From contig NZ_JASBVP010000003.1 in NCBI RefSeq assembly GCF_029961025.1, positions 186,001 to 250,000 on the forward strand: 64,000 nucleotides of DNA. Reading direction: 5' to 3'. Origin of the DNA: Mycobacterium sp. GTDB taxonomy: Bacteria; Actinomycetota; Actinomycetes; Mycobacteriales; Mycobacteriaceae. Shown here piece by piece: positions 51,473 to 60,045 of this stretch. How positions within the stretch are numbered: the stretch's first letter is position 1; each line of letters begins with the position of its first letter. The position numbers were made by a program, and so were the translations under genes. The notes under the pieces are model-generated. The model was not told the DNA's origin. It worked only from the letters and a program-made list of their open reading frames with translations, and made no database searches.

Positions 51473-52177
51473 GTGTCTGGGAAATTGATCGTCTCGGTCT
51501 CGGGGATAGGCCGACACACCCTGGCGGATGTCGACGAGTTCTGCGCTCAGATGGATGCCCGTTCGGTGCCGGTGTCGTTGCTGGTGGCGCCGCGGCTCAA
51601 GGGCGGGTACGCACTCGACCGTGATCCGGGAACCGTCGAGTGGCTAGCCGCGCGGCGCGCTCGCGGCGACGCGATCGTGCTGCACGGTTATGACGAGGCG
51701 GCCACCAAAAGGCTTCGGGGCGAGTTCGCGCTGCTGCCCGCCCACGAGGCCAACCTGCGCCTGATGGCCGCCGACCGGGTGCTCGAGCACCTCGGACTGC
51801 GCACCCGGCTGTTCTCGGCGCCGGGCTGGGTGGTATCTCCCGGCACCGTCAAGGCACTGCCACGCAACGGCTTTCGGCTTCTAGCCGGTTTGCACGGGAT
51901 CACCGATCTGGTGCGCCACACCACGGTGCGCGCCCGGGTGCTCGGCATCGGAGAAGGCTTCCTCTCGGAGCCCTGGTGGTGTCGGATGCTGGTGCTGTCC
52001 GCGGACCGCGTCGCCCGCCGCGGCGGGATCGTGCGGCTGGCGGTCGCGGCCCGTCACCTGAGCAAGTCCGGGCCATCGCAGGCGATGCTGGATGCGGTGG
52101 ATTTGGCCCTGATGCACGGTTGCGTCGCGACCGTTTACCGCTGGGAGCCCGACGGCGCGATACTCGATGCCGCCTGA
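51473..52177 (+). CDS. Polysaccharide deacetylase-like protein (DUF2334, Rv0784-like), 234 aa
   Basis: The likely start is GTG 51473 (SGKLIVSVSGIGRHTLADVDEFCAQMDAR follows); the frame is open to 51287. The pattern is a deacetylase-like barrel: VPVSLLVAPRLKGGY, WLAARRARGDAIVLHGYDEAAT (the HGYD block that carries metal-site residues in this family), FSAPGWVVSPGTVKAL, and LMHGCVATVYRWEP. No signal peptide. The substrate is unknown. Confidence 0.75.
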   Translation: MSGKLIVSVSGIGRHTLADVDEFCAQMDARSVPVSLLVAPRLKGGYALDRDPGTVEWLAARRARGDAIVLHGYDEAATKRLRGEFALLPAHEANLRLMAADRVLEHLGLRTRLFSAPGWVVSPGTVKALPRNGFRLLAGLHGITDLVRHTTVRARVLGIGEGFLSEPWWCRMLVLSADRVARRGGIVRLAVAARHLSKSGPSQAMLDAVDLALMHGCVATVYRWEPDGAILDAA

Positions 52178-52203
52178 GCAACGGGTTACTACCCTAAAGC
52201 GGC

Positions 52204-53868
52204 ATGAGAGATTCCGGTGCCGGTTCGGCAGCTGACGTCATCATCGTCGGAGCCGGGTTGGCCGGGTTGGTGGCGGCCTGCGAACTGGCGGACCGCGGCA
52301 TGCGGGTGTTGATCCTCGACCAGGAGAACCGCGCCAATCTCGGAGGCCAGGCCTTCTGGTCGTTCGGTGGACTGTTCTTCGTCGACAGCCCCGAGCAGCG
52401 CCGGCTGGGTATCCGCGACTCGCACGAGTTGGCTCTGCAGGACTGGCTCGGCACGGCAGGATTCGATCGGCCCGAAGACTACTGGCCGCGGCAATGGGCG
52501 CATGCTTATGTCGATTTCGCGGCGGGAGAGAAGCGCAGCTGGCTGCGGGCCCGCGGGCTGCAGATTTTCCCGGTGGTGGCCTGGGCCGAGCGTGGCGGCT
52601 ACGACGCACGCGGGCACGGCAATTCGGTGCCCCGCTTCCACATCACCTGGGGCACCGGGCCGGCGCTGGTCGAGATCTTCGCCCGCCGGCTGCGGGGCCG
52701 GACGGCAGTGCGCTTCATGCATCGCCACCAGGTGGACGAGCTTATCGTCGAGAACGGCACGGTGACCGGGGTCCGAGGAACCGTGCTGGAGCCGTCGGCC
52801 GCGCCGCGGGGTGTGGTGTCGTCCCGAAAGGCAGTGGGGCAATTCGAATTGCGTGCGTCGGCGGTGATCGTTGCCAGCGGCGGGATCGGTGGTAACCACG
52901 AGCTGGTGCGGCAGAACTGGCCGCAGCGGATGGGCCGGGTTCCGGGGCAACTGCTGAGCGGGGTGCCGGCCCACGTCGACGGCAGGATGATCGGCATCGC
53001 CGAGAAGGCCGGCGCTCGGGTGATCAACCGCGACCGGATGTGGCACTACACCGAGGGCGTCACCAACTATGACCCGATTTGGCCGCGCCACGGCATCCGC
53101 ATCATTCCGGGCCCGTCCTCACTGTGGCTGGATGCCGAAGGCCGGCGGTTGCCGGCGCCACTCTACCCCGGTTTCGACACCCTCGGCACGCTGCAGCACA
53201 TCACCCAATCCGGTTACGACTACAGCTGGTTTGTGTTGAACGCCAAGATCGCCGAGAAGGAATTCGCCCTGTCCGGGCAGGAACAGAACCCCGATCTGAC
53301 CGGGCGCAGCGTTCGTGAGCTGCTGCGGTCCAGGGCTCGGCGCGGCGTGCCGGGTCCGGTGCAGGCTTTCCTCGACCGCGGCGTTGACTTCGTTACCGCA
53401 AACACCTTGCGTGAGTTGGTTTCCGCCATGAATAACCTGCCCGATGTGGCACCCCTGGATTACTCGACGGTGGCAGCCGAAGTGACTGCGCGCGATTGGG
53501 AGGTCGCCAACCGGTTCAGCAAAGACAGTCAGATCATCGCGATCCGTGCCGCCCGCAGCTATCTCGGGGACCGGCTGGCGCGGGTGGCGGCGCCGCACCG
53601 ATTGACCGACCCGAAGGCGGGGCCGTTGATCGCGGTCAAGTTGCACATCTTGACGCGAAAAACGTTGGGCGGGCTGGAAACCGATTTAGACTCGCGGGTG
53701 CTCAAGGCCGACGGCACGCCGCTCGACGGGTTGTACGCCGCCGGCGAGGCGGCCGGGTTCGGCGGCGGTGGCGTGCACGGTTACCGATCGCTGGAGGGGA
53801 CGTTTCTGGGGGGCTGCATTTTCTCCGGCCGGGCCGCCGGGCGCGGCGCCGCCCACGACATCGCCTGA
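52204..53868 (+). CDS. FAD-binding dehydrogenase (KstD/fumarate reductase type, Rv0785-like), 554 aa
   Basis: The ATG at 52204 starts a flavoprotein with dinucleotide motif DVIIVGAGLAGLVAACELADRGMRVLILDQE, then NLGGQAFWSFGGLFFVDS, ASGGIGGNHELVRQNWP and the FAD-closing segment LDGLYAAGEAAGFGGGGVHGYRSLEGTFLGGCIFSGRAAGR. The family removes hydride pairs from steroids or related substrates. The substrate is not identified here. Confidence 0.9.
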   Translation: MRDSGAGSAADVIIVGAGLAGLVAACELADRGMRVLILDQENRANLGGQAFWSFGGLFFVDSPEQRRLGIRDSHELALQDWLGTAGFDRPEDYWPRQWAHAYVDFAAGEKRSWLRARGLQIFPVVAWAERGGYDARGHGNSVPRFHITWGTGPALVEIFARRLRGRTAVRFMHRHQVDELIVENGTVTGVRGTVLEPSAAPRGVVSSRKAVGQFELRASAVIVASGGIGGNHELVRQNWPQRMGRVPGQLLSGVPAHVDGRMIGIAEKAGARVINRDRMWHYTEGVTNYDPIWPRHGIRIIPGPSSLWLDAEGRRLPAPLYPGFDTLGTLQHITQSGYDYSWFVLNAKIAEKEFALSGQEQNPDLTGRSVRELLRSRARRGVPGPVQAFLDRGVDFVTANTLRELVSAMNNLPDVAPLDYSTVAAEVTARDWEVANRFSKDSQIIAIRAARSYLGDRLARVAAPHRLTDPKAGPLIAVKLHILTRKTLGGLETDLDSRVLKADGTPLDGLYAAGEAAGFGGGGVHGYRSLEGTFLGGCIFSGRAAGRGAAHDIA

Positions 53869-53887
53869 AGCGGCGAACCTGAAGCGG

Positions 53888-54526
53888 CTAGAAGCGGACC
53901 GCCTTTTCTTCGGGCAGCACCCGAAAGTCGGTGGTGGTCATCTCGGCGAGCCGACCATAGTAGATCCCGCGGGCCTCGGTCGCGATGATGCCCTGGTGGA
54001 TGGGCACCGCGTGCGCCGGCGCTACCGCCCGCAGATAGTCGACGGCTTCGGAAATCTTCATCCACGGCGCCGCGGCCGGGGTGGCCAGCACCTCCACCGG
54101 CTCGTCGGGAACGAACAGCGCGTCACCGGGATGCATCAACCGCGCGGGATGCTCGCCGTCGCCTACCAGATAGGAAATATTGTCTATCACCGGGATTTCC
54201 GGGTGGATGACCGCGTGACGGCCACCGACTGCGCGGATGCGCAGCTCCCCGACCGTGAGCACATCGCCGACGTGGACCGCCTGCCACGGCTCGCCGAGCT
54301 GCGCAGCGGTTTGCGGGTCGGCGTACAGCGCGGCGGTGGGGTTGGCCGCCAGCAACGCCGGCAGCCGGGACCGGTCAAGGTGGTCAGGATGCTGGTGGGT
54401 GATCAGGATCGCCGACAAGCCACCGAGGCCCTCGAAGCCACGCGAAAAATTCCCGGGGTCGAACAGCAGGGTGGTGCGGTCGAATTCAGCAAGCAGGCAG
54501 GAGTGACCGAAATGCGTCAATTGCAT
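53888..54526 (-). CDS. Metallo-beta-lactamase-fold hydrolase (UlaG-like, Rv0786c-like), 212 aa
   Basis: The start is ATG 54526 (MQLTHFGHSCLLAEFDRTTLLFDPG). Metal-binding motif THQHPDHLD (HxHxDH) is clear, with further His/Asp in IRAVGGRHAVIHPEIP and LMHPGDALFVP and a final HQGII. The short, compact form suggests a UlaG-type lactonase or an uncharacterised phosphodiesterase-like enzyme. Divergent from purS. Confidence 0.85.
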   Translation of the reverse strand: MQLTHFGHSCLLAEFDRTTLLFDPGNFSRGFEGLGGLSAILITHQHPDHLDRSRLPALLAANPTAALYADPQTAAQLGEPWQAVHVGDVLTVGELRIRAVGGRHAVIHPEIPVIDNISYLVGDGEHPARLMHPGDALFVPDEPVEVLATPAAAPWMKISEAVDYLRAVAPAHAVPIHQGIIATEARGIYYGRLAEMTTTDFRVLPEEKAVRF

Positions 54527-54602
54527 GTCTTCGATTGTGCGCCCCACGCCCGCGCCGCGGCGGCACCGGTAGAGTTGGCGCGGAGACTTTGAGGAGGACG
54601 CT

Positions 54603-54842
54603 GTGGCCCGGGTGGTTGTCAACGTGATGCCCAAGGCCGAGATTCTCGACCCACAGGGTCAGGCGATCGTGGGCGCGCTCGGGCGGCTCGGGCACACGGG
54701 TATCACTAATGTCCGGCAGGGTAAGAGGTTTGAGTTAGAGGTCGACGACACCGTCGATGACGCCACGCTCGCCGAAATCGCGGAGTCGGTACTGGCGAAC
54801 ACCGTCATCGAGGACTGGACGGTAAGCCGGGAGACGCGGTGA
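54603..54842 (+). CDS. purS: FGAM synthase subunit PurS
   Basis: The GTG at 54603 follows GAGGAGG. The 79-residue product ([34 protein letters not shown] in parts, with [11 protein letters not shown]) is full length. PurS bridges PurQ and PurL in the three-part formylglycinamidine ribonucleotide synthase. It overlaps purQ by four bases. Confidence 0.95.
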   Translation: MARVVVNVMPKAEILDPQGQAIVGALGRLGHTGITNVRQGKRFELEVDDTVDDATLAEIAESVLANTVIEDWTVSRETR

Positions 54843-55513
54843 CGGCGCGAATCGGCGTTATCACCTTCCCGGGGACGCTTGACGACGTCGACGCCGCCCG
54901 TGCGGTGCGGTTCGTCGGAGCCCAAGCCGTCAGCCTGTGGCACGCGAACGCCGACCTCAAGGGTGTCGACGCGGTGGTGGTTCCCGGCGGTTTTTCCTAC
55001 GGCGACTACCTGCGGGCGGGCGCGATCGCCAGATTCGCTCCGGTGATGGGCGCGGTTCTCGACGCCGCCCGCGGCGGCATGCCGGTCTTGGGCATCTGCA
55101 ACGGTTTTCAGGTGCTCTGCGAGGCCGGCCTGCTGCCCGGGGCGCTGACCCGAAACGCCGGGCTGCACTTCATCTGCCGCGACGTGCGGTTGAAAGTGGT
55201 GTCTACGACGACGGCGTGGACGTCGCGGCTCAAACCGGACACCGATCTGCTGGTGCCGCTGAAGTCGGGCGAGGGTCGCTATGTGGCTCCCGAGAAGGTG
55301 CTCGACGAACTGGAAGGCGAAGGCCGCGTGGTGTTTCGGTATCTCGACAACCCCAACGGCTCGCTGCGCGATATTGCCGGAATCAGCTCGGCCAATGGAC
55401 GCGTCGTCGGGCTGATGCCCCACCCCGAGCACGCCATCGATGTCCTCACCGGTCCCTCCGACGACGGGCTGGGCTTGTTCTGCTCGGCGCTGGACTCCGT
55501 TCTGGCTGCGTGA
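54839..55513 (+). CDS. purQ: FGAM synthase glutaminase subunit PurQ
   Basis: The GTG at 54839 overlaps the purS stop. It is 224 residues, class I glutamine amidotransferase. Marks are [21 protein letters not shown], the nucleophile Cys in [21 protein letters not shown], and the catalytic His/Glu in [10 protein letters not shown]. It supplies ammonia to PurL, which is encoded 4.5 kb downstream. Confidence 0.96.
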   Translation: MTARIGVITFPGTLDDVDAARAVRFVGAQAVSLWHANADLKGVDAVVVPGGFSYGDYLRAGAIARFAPVMGAVLDAARGGMPVLGICNGFQVLCEAGLLPGALTRNAGLHFICRDVRLKVVSTTTAWTSRLKPDTDLLVPLKSGEGRYVAPEKVLDELEGEGRVVFRYLDNPNGSLRDIAGISSANGRVVGLMPHPEHAIDVLTGPSDDGLGLFCSALDSVLAA

Positions 55514-56002
55514 TCAGGAGACGATATCCCACTCCTTGTCGGGTATACCGGCGATGCAATGGTAGGCGATCACCGGGGTCCCGGGGTTGGCCACGTTGCT
55601 GGAAACGCACAGGCAGGGACCGAGGGCGCTGGTGATATGGCCGTCGGTCTGGAGCGTCCAGCGCTGATGGTCGGCATTGGTCTGACAGGGCGAGAGCATC
55701 GCGGGGGTGTCATCGGCCGCGTCGCTGATGCTCACACACTGCCCGGGGAAGGCCGCGCTTTCGATGTGGCCGGGGGAACTGAAAACCCAGAGCTGGGACT
55801 TCGACCCGTCACAGGGGTTGACCATCGTCGAAGTGTTGTTCCCATCGGGGGCATCCAGACACCAATTGCCCGCCAATCGGCTCTTCAACTGGACCGGCGC
55901 GGCGGCGGTTGCCACGCCGGGGTCCGGCAGCACGACGCCCAACGCCGCGCCGACCACCACCAGCGCTCGGCGCCCGAATCCCGCTAACCGCGATCCCTGC
56001 AT
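55514..56002 (-). CDS. Secreted ricin-type beta-trefoil lectin, 162 aa
   Basis: The start is taken as ATG 56002 (MQGSRLAGFGRRALVVVGAALGVVL). A signal peptide ends near ATAAAP. The mature protein has beta-trefoil repeats with Q-x-W motifs: SQLWVFSS and HQRWTLQT, plus NWCLDAPDGNN and QCVSISDAADDT. Cysteines likely pair within the repeats. It resembles the secreted mycobacterial lectin Rv1419 (sMTL-13). It would bind glycans outside the cell. The stop codon abuts the purQ stop; the two genes are convergent. Confidence 0.8.
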   Translation of the reverse strand: MQGSRLAGFGRRALVVVGAALGVVLPDPGVATAAAPVQLKSRLAGNWCLDAPDGNNTSTMVNPCDGSKSQLWVFSSPGHIESAAFPGQCVSISDAADDTPAMLSPCQTNADHQRWTLQTDGHITSALGPCLCVSSNVANPGTPVIAYHCIAGIPDKEWDIVS

Positions 56003-56140
56003 TTCAGTCCTCTCCTTCCGCCTCCGCCAGCAGACGGGGCGGGCCACGTCGAGCCTGCCACCACGACGGTTTCCCACCGCTGAGCGGGGCCAAACCCCGG
56101 CCCGCGCTACCGTCATCCGCGTCCGGTTACTCATTACGGC

Positions 56141-56596
56141 TCAGAGCGGATACAGCTCGGGCACATTGACCACGATGGCCTCCGGGGTGCTGCGCGCGAT
56201 CACCACCTCCGCGGGCGTCGTGGGGTCGGGGTTCTCCTCCCGGTGCGGCAGATACGGCGGGACGAAGACGTAGTCCCCGGGCCGGGCCGAGATGCGCACC
56301 TCGCCGGTGCCGTCGTGAAACACAAACTCCGGGCGGCCGCTACGCACGTAAATCGCCGTCTCCGAGTCGCCGTGGTGATGGTTGGCCGACACCGTGTTCG
56401 GGGCGACGTGCGTCTCGCCCATCCACAGCTTCTGGGCGCCAACAGAGCGACCGCTGAGCACGGCGAACCGCCGCATGCCCTCGCTTTGCGCCGTGTCGGA
56501 ATCGATCTCTGACGCCTTGACGTGACGCACCCGGCTGCGGCTGCCCGCGGCATCCATCGCCTTGACGTCCGGATGAAATCCGTCCTGGGTTGCCAT
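56141..56596 (-). CDS. Cupin-domain protein, 151 aa
   Basis: The ATG at 56596 starts MATQDGFHPDVKAMDAAGSR. A single cupin core has SANHHHGDSETAIYVRSGRPEFVFHDG (metal ligands HHH and the Glu of motif 1) and RPGDYVFVPPYLPHREENP (motif 2 His). It could be a small dioxygenase or a binding protein; the ligand is unknown. It lies downstream of the flavoprotein remnant and encapsulin genes on the same strand. Confidence 0.85.
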   Translation of the reverse strand: MATQDGFHPDVKAMDAAGSRSRVRHVKASEIDSDTAQSEGMRRFAVLSGRSVGAQKLWMGETHVAPNTVSANHHHGDSETAIYVRSGRPEFVFHDGTGEVRISARPGDYVFVPPYLPHREENPDPTTPAEVVIARSTPEAIVVNVPELYPL

Positions 56597-56604
56597 GGAA
56601 ACTC

Positions 56605-56833
56605 CTATCTCTCAGAATACCGGTGTGCCTCACGGAGCCGCACCCACGCTTCACTGATCGTAGGGTGCGCCGCAGACGAGTTCGCGCTCGACCACCGCGA
56701 CGCTGAGGCCCGCAGCTCGCGCCCGGTCGGCGAGATTCTCTCCGACCGGCCCGGCCCCGAGAACGATGACGTCATAGGGTTGATCACCGCGTTGCCGCTG
56801 GGCTGTCGACCTTTCCTGTTGGAGCAACGTCAT
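56605..56833 (-). pseudogene. Pyridine-nucleotide-disulphide oxidoreductase reduced to both ends
   Basis: The minus strand from 56833 encodes MTLLQQERSTAQRQRGDQPYD and the FAD motif YDVIVLGAGPVGENLADRARAAGLSVAVVERELV, an oxidoreductase N-terminus (Rv0794c-like). Immediately after it, in another frame, comes HPTISEAWVRLREAHRYSER-stop, which looks like the extreme C-terminus of the same family. The roughly 400 residues between are gone. The join is near 56670-56685. It is a clean internal deletion with a frameshift. Confidence 0.7.
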
Positions 56834-56884
56834 TTTCGAGAATTCTTCCCACCGGACCAGCCGTAAGACTGCGCTCTACTTCCG

Positions 56885-57682
56885 TTATGCGCTCAGGGCA
56901 ACGGAGGCTTCCGCGGTGTAGCACAAAAACGTCAGCGTCTCCTGCAGGTAGAGCTGCACGGTGTCGGCGTCGTGGCTCAGGTAACCTATGGCCACATCGG
57001 TACCCAGCTGCAGGTCGAAGTCCCCACCGCGGGTGGTCAGTACGAACGCGCCGTCGATGGCGGGCGCCCAGATGATCTCGCCGTCGACCAACCGATTGAG
57101 GTGTTCGCGGATCGGATAGCCGTGTTCGGTGGTCTCGCTGACCTTGGTGTACGCGTCGGCCGACAGCAGCACCGCATACGGGCCATCGACACCGGCCAGC
57201 CGCAGCCCGGACAACGCTTGCGAGATCACGTCGGGAAAGTCGCGGACCTCCTTGGGCAGTTTCAGCGCCGGGTTGGAGCTTGCGCTGCGGATGCCCTCGA
57301 TCGACGCGGCGCCGTAGCCTTCGAAGATGGCCCGGTCCTCGACGAACGCCAGCGTCTGGGCGGCCTTTTTGACCGGATCCCAGTCGGAGTCCTTTGAACC
57401 GCGTTCCACGTCGTCGATCTCCGACCGTGACAGCGTAAATGGAACACGCAGCCGCACAAGAGGTTTGCTTGCCCGAAGGTGTGCGACAACGCCGTCGATG
57501 GGCGACTCCACGTCGATCAGCCGACCGGTGCTGACCGCGGCGGTCACGGGCCCGGCCGGGCCGCTGACGTCGACCACCCGGCGCCCGGCGATGTGGCGTT
57601 TGAACGTCCTCGTCGCCTCCAATTCGATTTCGGCCCAGGCTTCTTCGGTGATCGGCGCCAGTTCGCGGTAGAGGTTGTTCAT
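56885..57682 (-). CDS. Encapsulin shell protein (Cfp29-like), 265 aa
   Basis: The ATG at 57682 overlaps the DyP stop. The product starts MNNLYRELAPITEEAWAEIE and has HK97-fold family blocks: RTFKRHIAGRRVVDVSGP, EDRAIFEGYGAASIEGIRSAS, GPYAVLLSADAYTKVSETTEHGYPI, and GTDVAIGYLSHDADTVQLYLQETLTF. Family 1 encapsulins self-assemble into cages of about 24 nm that hold cargo enzymes. M. tuberculosis Rv0798c is the same protein, a culture-filtrate antigen. Its cargo is the DyP peroxidase encoded just upstream. Confidence 0.96.
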   Translation of the reverse strand: MNNLYRELAPITEEAWAEIELEATRTFKRHIAGRRVVDVSGPAGPVTAAVSTGRLIDVESPIDGVVAHLRASKPLVRLRVPFTLSRSEIDDVERGSKDSDWDPVKKAAQTLAFVEDRAIFEGYGAASIEGIRSASSNPALKLPKEVRDFPDVISQALSGLRLAGVDGPYAVLLSADAYTKVSETTEHGYPIREHLNRLVDGEIIWAPAIDGAFVLTTRGGDFDLQLGTDVAIGYLSHDADTVQLYLQETLTFLCYTAEASVALSA

Positions 57683-58698
57683 GGCACGCTTCCTTTCAGA
57701 CTGCCGATCTTCAGTGAGCCATCGCCGAGTTCAACTGCAGGAGCCGTTGTCTGTGGTTCGGGCAACGGCGGTGGGTCGTCGAGGAAGTCGACGGTGGGAG
57801 AAAAGAACAGTCCACCGGTGACCGCGGTGGAGAAGTCCAGGATGCGGTCGGTGTTGCCGGGCGGCTCGCCGAGGAACATGTTGCGCAGCATCCGTTCTGT
57901 GACGTCGGGGCTGCGCGAGTAGCCGACAAAGTAGGTGCCGAACTCGCCCTTGCCGATCTCGCCGAACGGCATGTTGTGCCGCAGGATCTTCAGCTCGGCG
58001 CCGTCGTCGTCGGTGATCACGTTCAGGGCGATGTGCGAGTTGACCGGCTTCAGGTCGTCGTCGAGCTCGATGTCGTCGAGCTTGGTGCGGCCGATCACCC
58101 GCTCCTGCTCCGTTACCGACAGCGACTCCCACGCCGCCATATCGTGGATGTACTTTTGCACGTGCACATAGCACGAGCCGGCGAAGTCCGGGTCTTCGTC
58201 GCCGACCTGGGTCGCGCTCACCGCCAGCGGTCCCTCGGGGTTCTCGGTGCCGTCGACAAAACCCAGCAGGTCGCGGTTGTCGAAGTACCGGAAGCCATGC
58301 ACCTCGTCGACCACTGTCACCGCACCGGCCATCGCCTTTCGGATCTGCTTGGCCAGCTCGAAGCAGACGTCCATGGTCTCGGCCCGAATGTGGAACAATA
58401 GGTCGCCCGGGGTGGCGGGGGCTTTGTGTCGCGGGCCTTCCAGCTCCACGAACGGATGCAGGGCCGCGGGTCGCGGCCCGGCGAACAGCCGGTCCCAGCC
58501 GTCGGAGCCGATTGAGGCGACCACCGACAGGTGTTTCGTCGGGTCACGGAAACCGATGGCGCGTACCAGCCCGGACAGTTCGGGCAGCGCATCATGAACG
58601 GCCCCCTCGCCCCCGTCGTCGATCACCGCCACCAGGAAGATGGCGGCGGGAGTCAGCGGCGCGAGGACAGGTTGCGGTCGCGCGACGGGCACAGCCAC
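57679..58698 (-). CDS. DyP-type peroxidase, encapsulin cargo, 339 aa
   Basis: The start is GTG 58698. The DyP signature GFVDG (146-150) gives the catalytic Asp149, and NSHI (220-223) gives the likely heme-ligand His222. Other blocks are FRYFDNRDLL and GTYFVGYSRSPDVTERML. The C-terminus carries a Pro-rich linker and the encapsulation peptide DGSLKIGSLK (326-335), which matches the known targeting sequence nearly exactly. It reduces peroxides with wide substrate range inside the shell. The gene is first in the operon with the shell gene (4-bp overlap). Confidence 0.96.
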   Translation of the reverse strand: MAVPVARPQPVLAPLTPAAIFLVAVIDDGGEGAVHDALPELSGLVRAIGFRDPTKHLSVVASIGSDGWDRLFAGPRPAALHPFVELEGPRHKAPATPGDLLFHIRAETMDVCFELAKQIRKAMAGAVTVVDEVHGFRYFDNRDLLGFVDGTENPEGPLAVSATQVGDEDPDFAGSCYVHVQKYIHDMAAWESLSVTEQERVIGRTKLDDIELDDDLKPVNSHIALNVITDDDGAELKILRHNMPFGEIGKGEFGTYFVGYSRSPDVTERMLRNMFLGEPPGNTDRILDFSTAVTGGLFFSPTVDFLDDPPPLPEPQTTAPAVELGDGSLKIGSLKGSVP

Positions 58699-58742
58699 GA
58701 CCCTAACGTCCCCGCGAACGCCGTGGTGCTAAACATAGCGCT

Positions 58743-59999
58743 ATGACGGCCACGGCACAGGGACTGTGCGACTTCATCGACGCGTCCCCCTCGCCATTCC
58801 ACGTGTGTGCCACCGTCGCCGGCCGGCTGCGTGCGGCCGGGTACATCGAACTCGACGAAGCCGAGCGTTGGCCCGACCGGCGGGGCCGGTACTTCACCGT
58901 GCGCGCCGGCTCGCTGGTGGCCTGGAACGCCGAGGGGCCGGAAGGCCCCTTCCGGATCGTCGGCGCGCACACCGACAGCCCTAACTTGCGCCTCAAACAG
59001 CACCACGACCGTCAGGTTGCGGGCTGGCGGGTGGTGGCGTTGCAGCCCTACGGGGCCGCCTGGCTGAACTCGTGGCTGGACCGCGATCTGGGTATCAGCG
59101 GCCGGTTATCGGTGCGGGACGGCGACCGGGTCTCTCACCGGCTGGTCCGGATAGACGACCCGATCCTGCGGGTGCCGCAGCTGGCCATCCACCTGGCCGA
59201 GGACCGAACATCGCTGAGCCTGGACCCGCAGCGCCACGTCAACGCCGTGTGGGGAGCTGGCGGGGACAGCCCCGCGTTTCTGGGTTACGTCGCCGAACGC
59301 GCCGGCGTCGACGCCCGAGAAATCCTCGGCGCCGACCTGATGACCCACGACCTGGCGCCCGCGGCGGTGACCGGTGCGGACGCCGACTTGGTGAGCGCGC
59401 CCCGCCTGGACAACCAGGCCAGTTGCTATGCCGGGATGACGGCGCTGCTGACGGCCGAGCCGCGCGGCCACCTGCCGGTGCTGGCCCTCTTCGACCACGA
59501 GGAGGCGGGGTCGGTCTCTGATCATGGCGCGCAGTCGAATCTGCTGACCAGCGTGCTGGAACGGATCGTGTTGGCCACCGGGGGGTCCCGGGAGGACTTT
59601 CTGCGCCGGCTGCCGGCATCGATGCTGGCGTCGGCCGACATGGCGCACGCCACCCATCCCAACTACCCGGAGCGTCACGAACCCGGCCACCCCGTCGAGG
59701 TGAATGCGGGCCCGGTGCTCAAGGTGCATCCCAACTTGCGCTACGCCACCGATGGGCGCACCGCCGCGGCTTTCGCCCTGGCCTGCCGGCGGGCCGGGGT
59801 CCCGCTGCAGCGGTACGAACACCGGGCCGACCTGTCCTGTGGCTCGACCATCGGTCCGATCGCCTCGGCCCGCACCGGCATCCCGACCGTCGATGTCGGC
59901 GCCCCCCAGCTGGCGATGCACTCGGCGCGGGAACTGATGGGCGCCCGCGACGTCGGCGCCTACGCGGCGGCGCTGCAGGCGTTTTTGTCGCCCGGCTGA
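58743..59999 (+). CDS. M18 aminopeptidase (PepC-like, Rv0800-like), 418 aa
   Basis: The ATG at 58743 starts [27 protein letters not shown]. Marks of M18 metallopeptidases are [12 protein letters not shown] (first metal His/Asp), [35 protein letters not shown] (Glu-Glu catalytic/metal), [25 protein letters not shown] and [25 protein letters not shown]. It removes N-terminal, often acidic, residues. Divergent from the DyP gene across 44 bp, which must hold both promoters. Confidence 0.92.
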   Translation: MTATAQGLCDFIDASPSPFHVCATVAGRLRAAGYIELDEAERWPDRRGRYFTVRAGSLVAWNAEGPEGPFRIVGAHTDSPNLRLKQHHDRQVAGWRVVALQPYGAAWLNSWLDRDLGISGRLSVRDGDRVSHRLVRIDDPILRVPQLAIHLAEDRTSLSLDPQRHVNAVWGAGGDSPAFLGYVAERAGVDAREILGADLMTHDLAPAAVTGADADLVSAPRLDNQASCYAGMTALLTAEPRGHLPVLALFDHEEAGSVSDHGAQSNLLTSVLERIVLATGGSREDFLRRLPASMLASADMAHATHPNYPERHEPGHPVEVNAGPVLKVHPNLRYATDGRTAAAFALACRRAGVPLQRYEHRADLSCGSTIGPIASARTGIPTVDVGAPQLAMHSARELMGARDVGAYAAALQAFLSPG

Positions 60000-60045
60000 C
60001 ACCTGTCCTCCGGGCCTGCGCCGGCGCGGAATCTAGACTGTCGGT

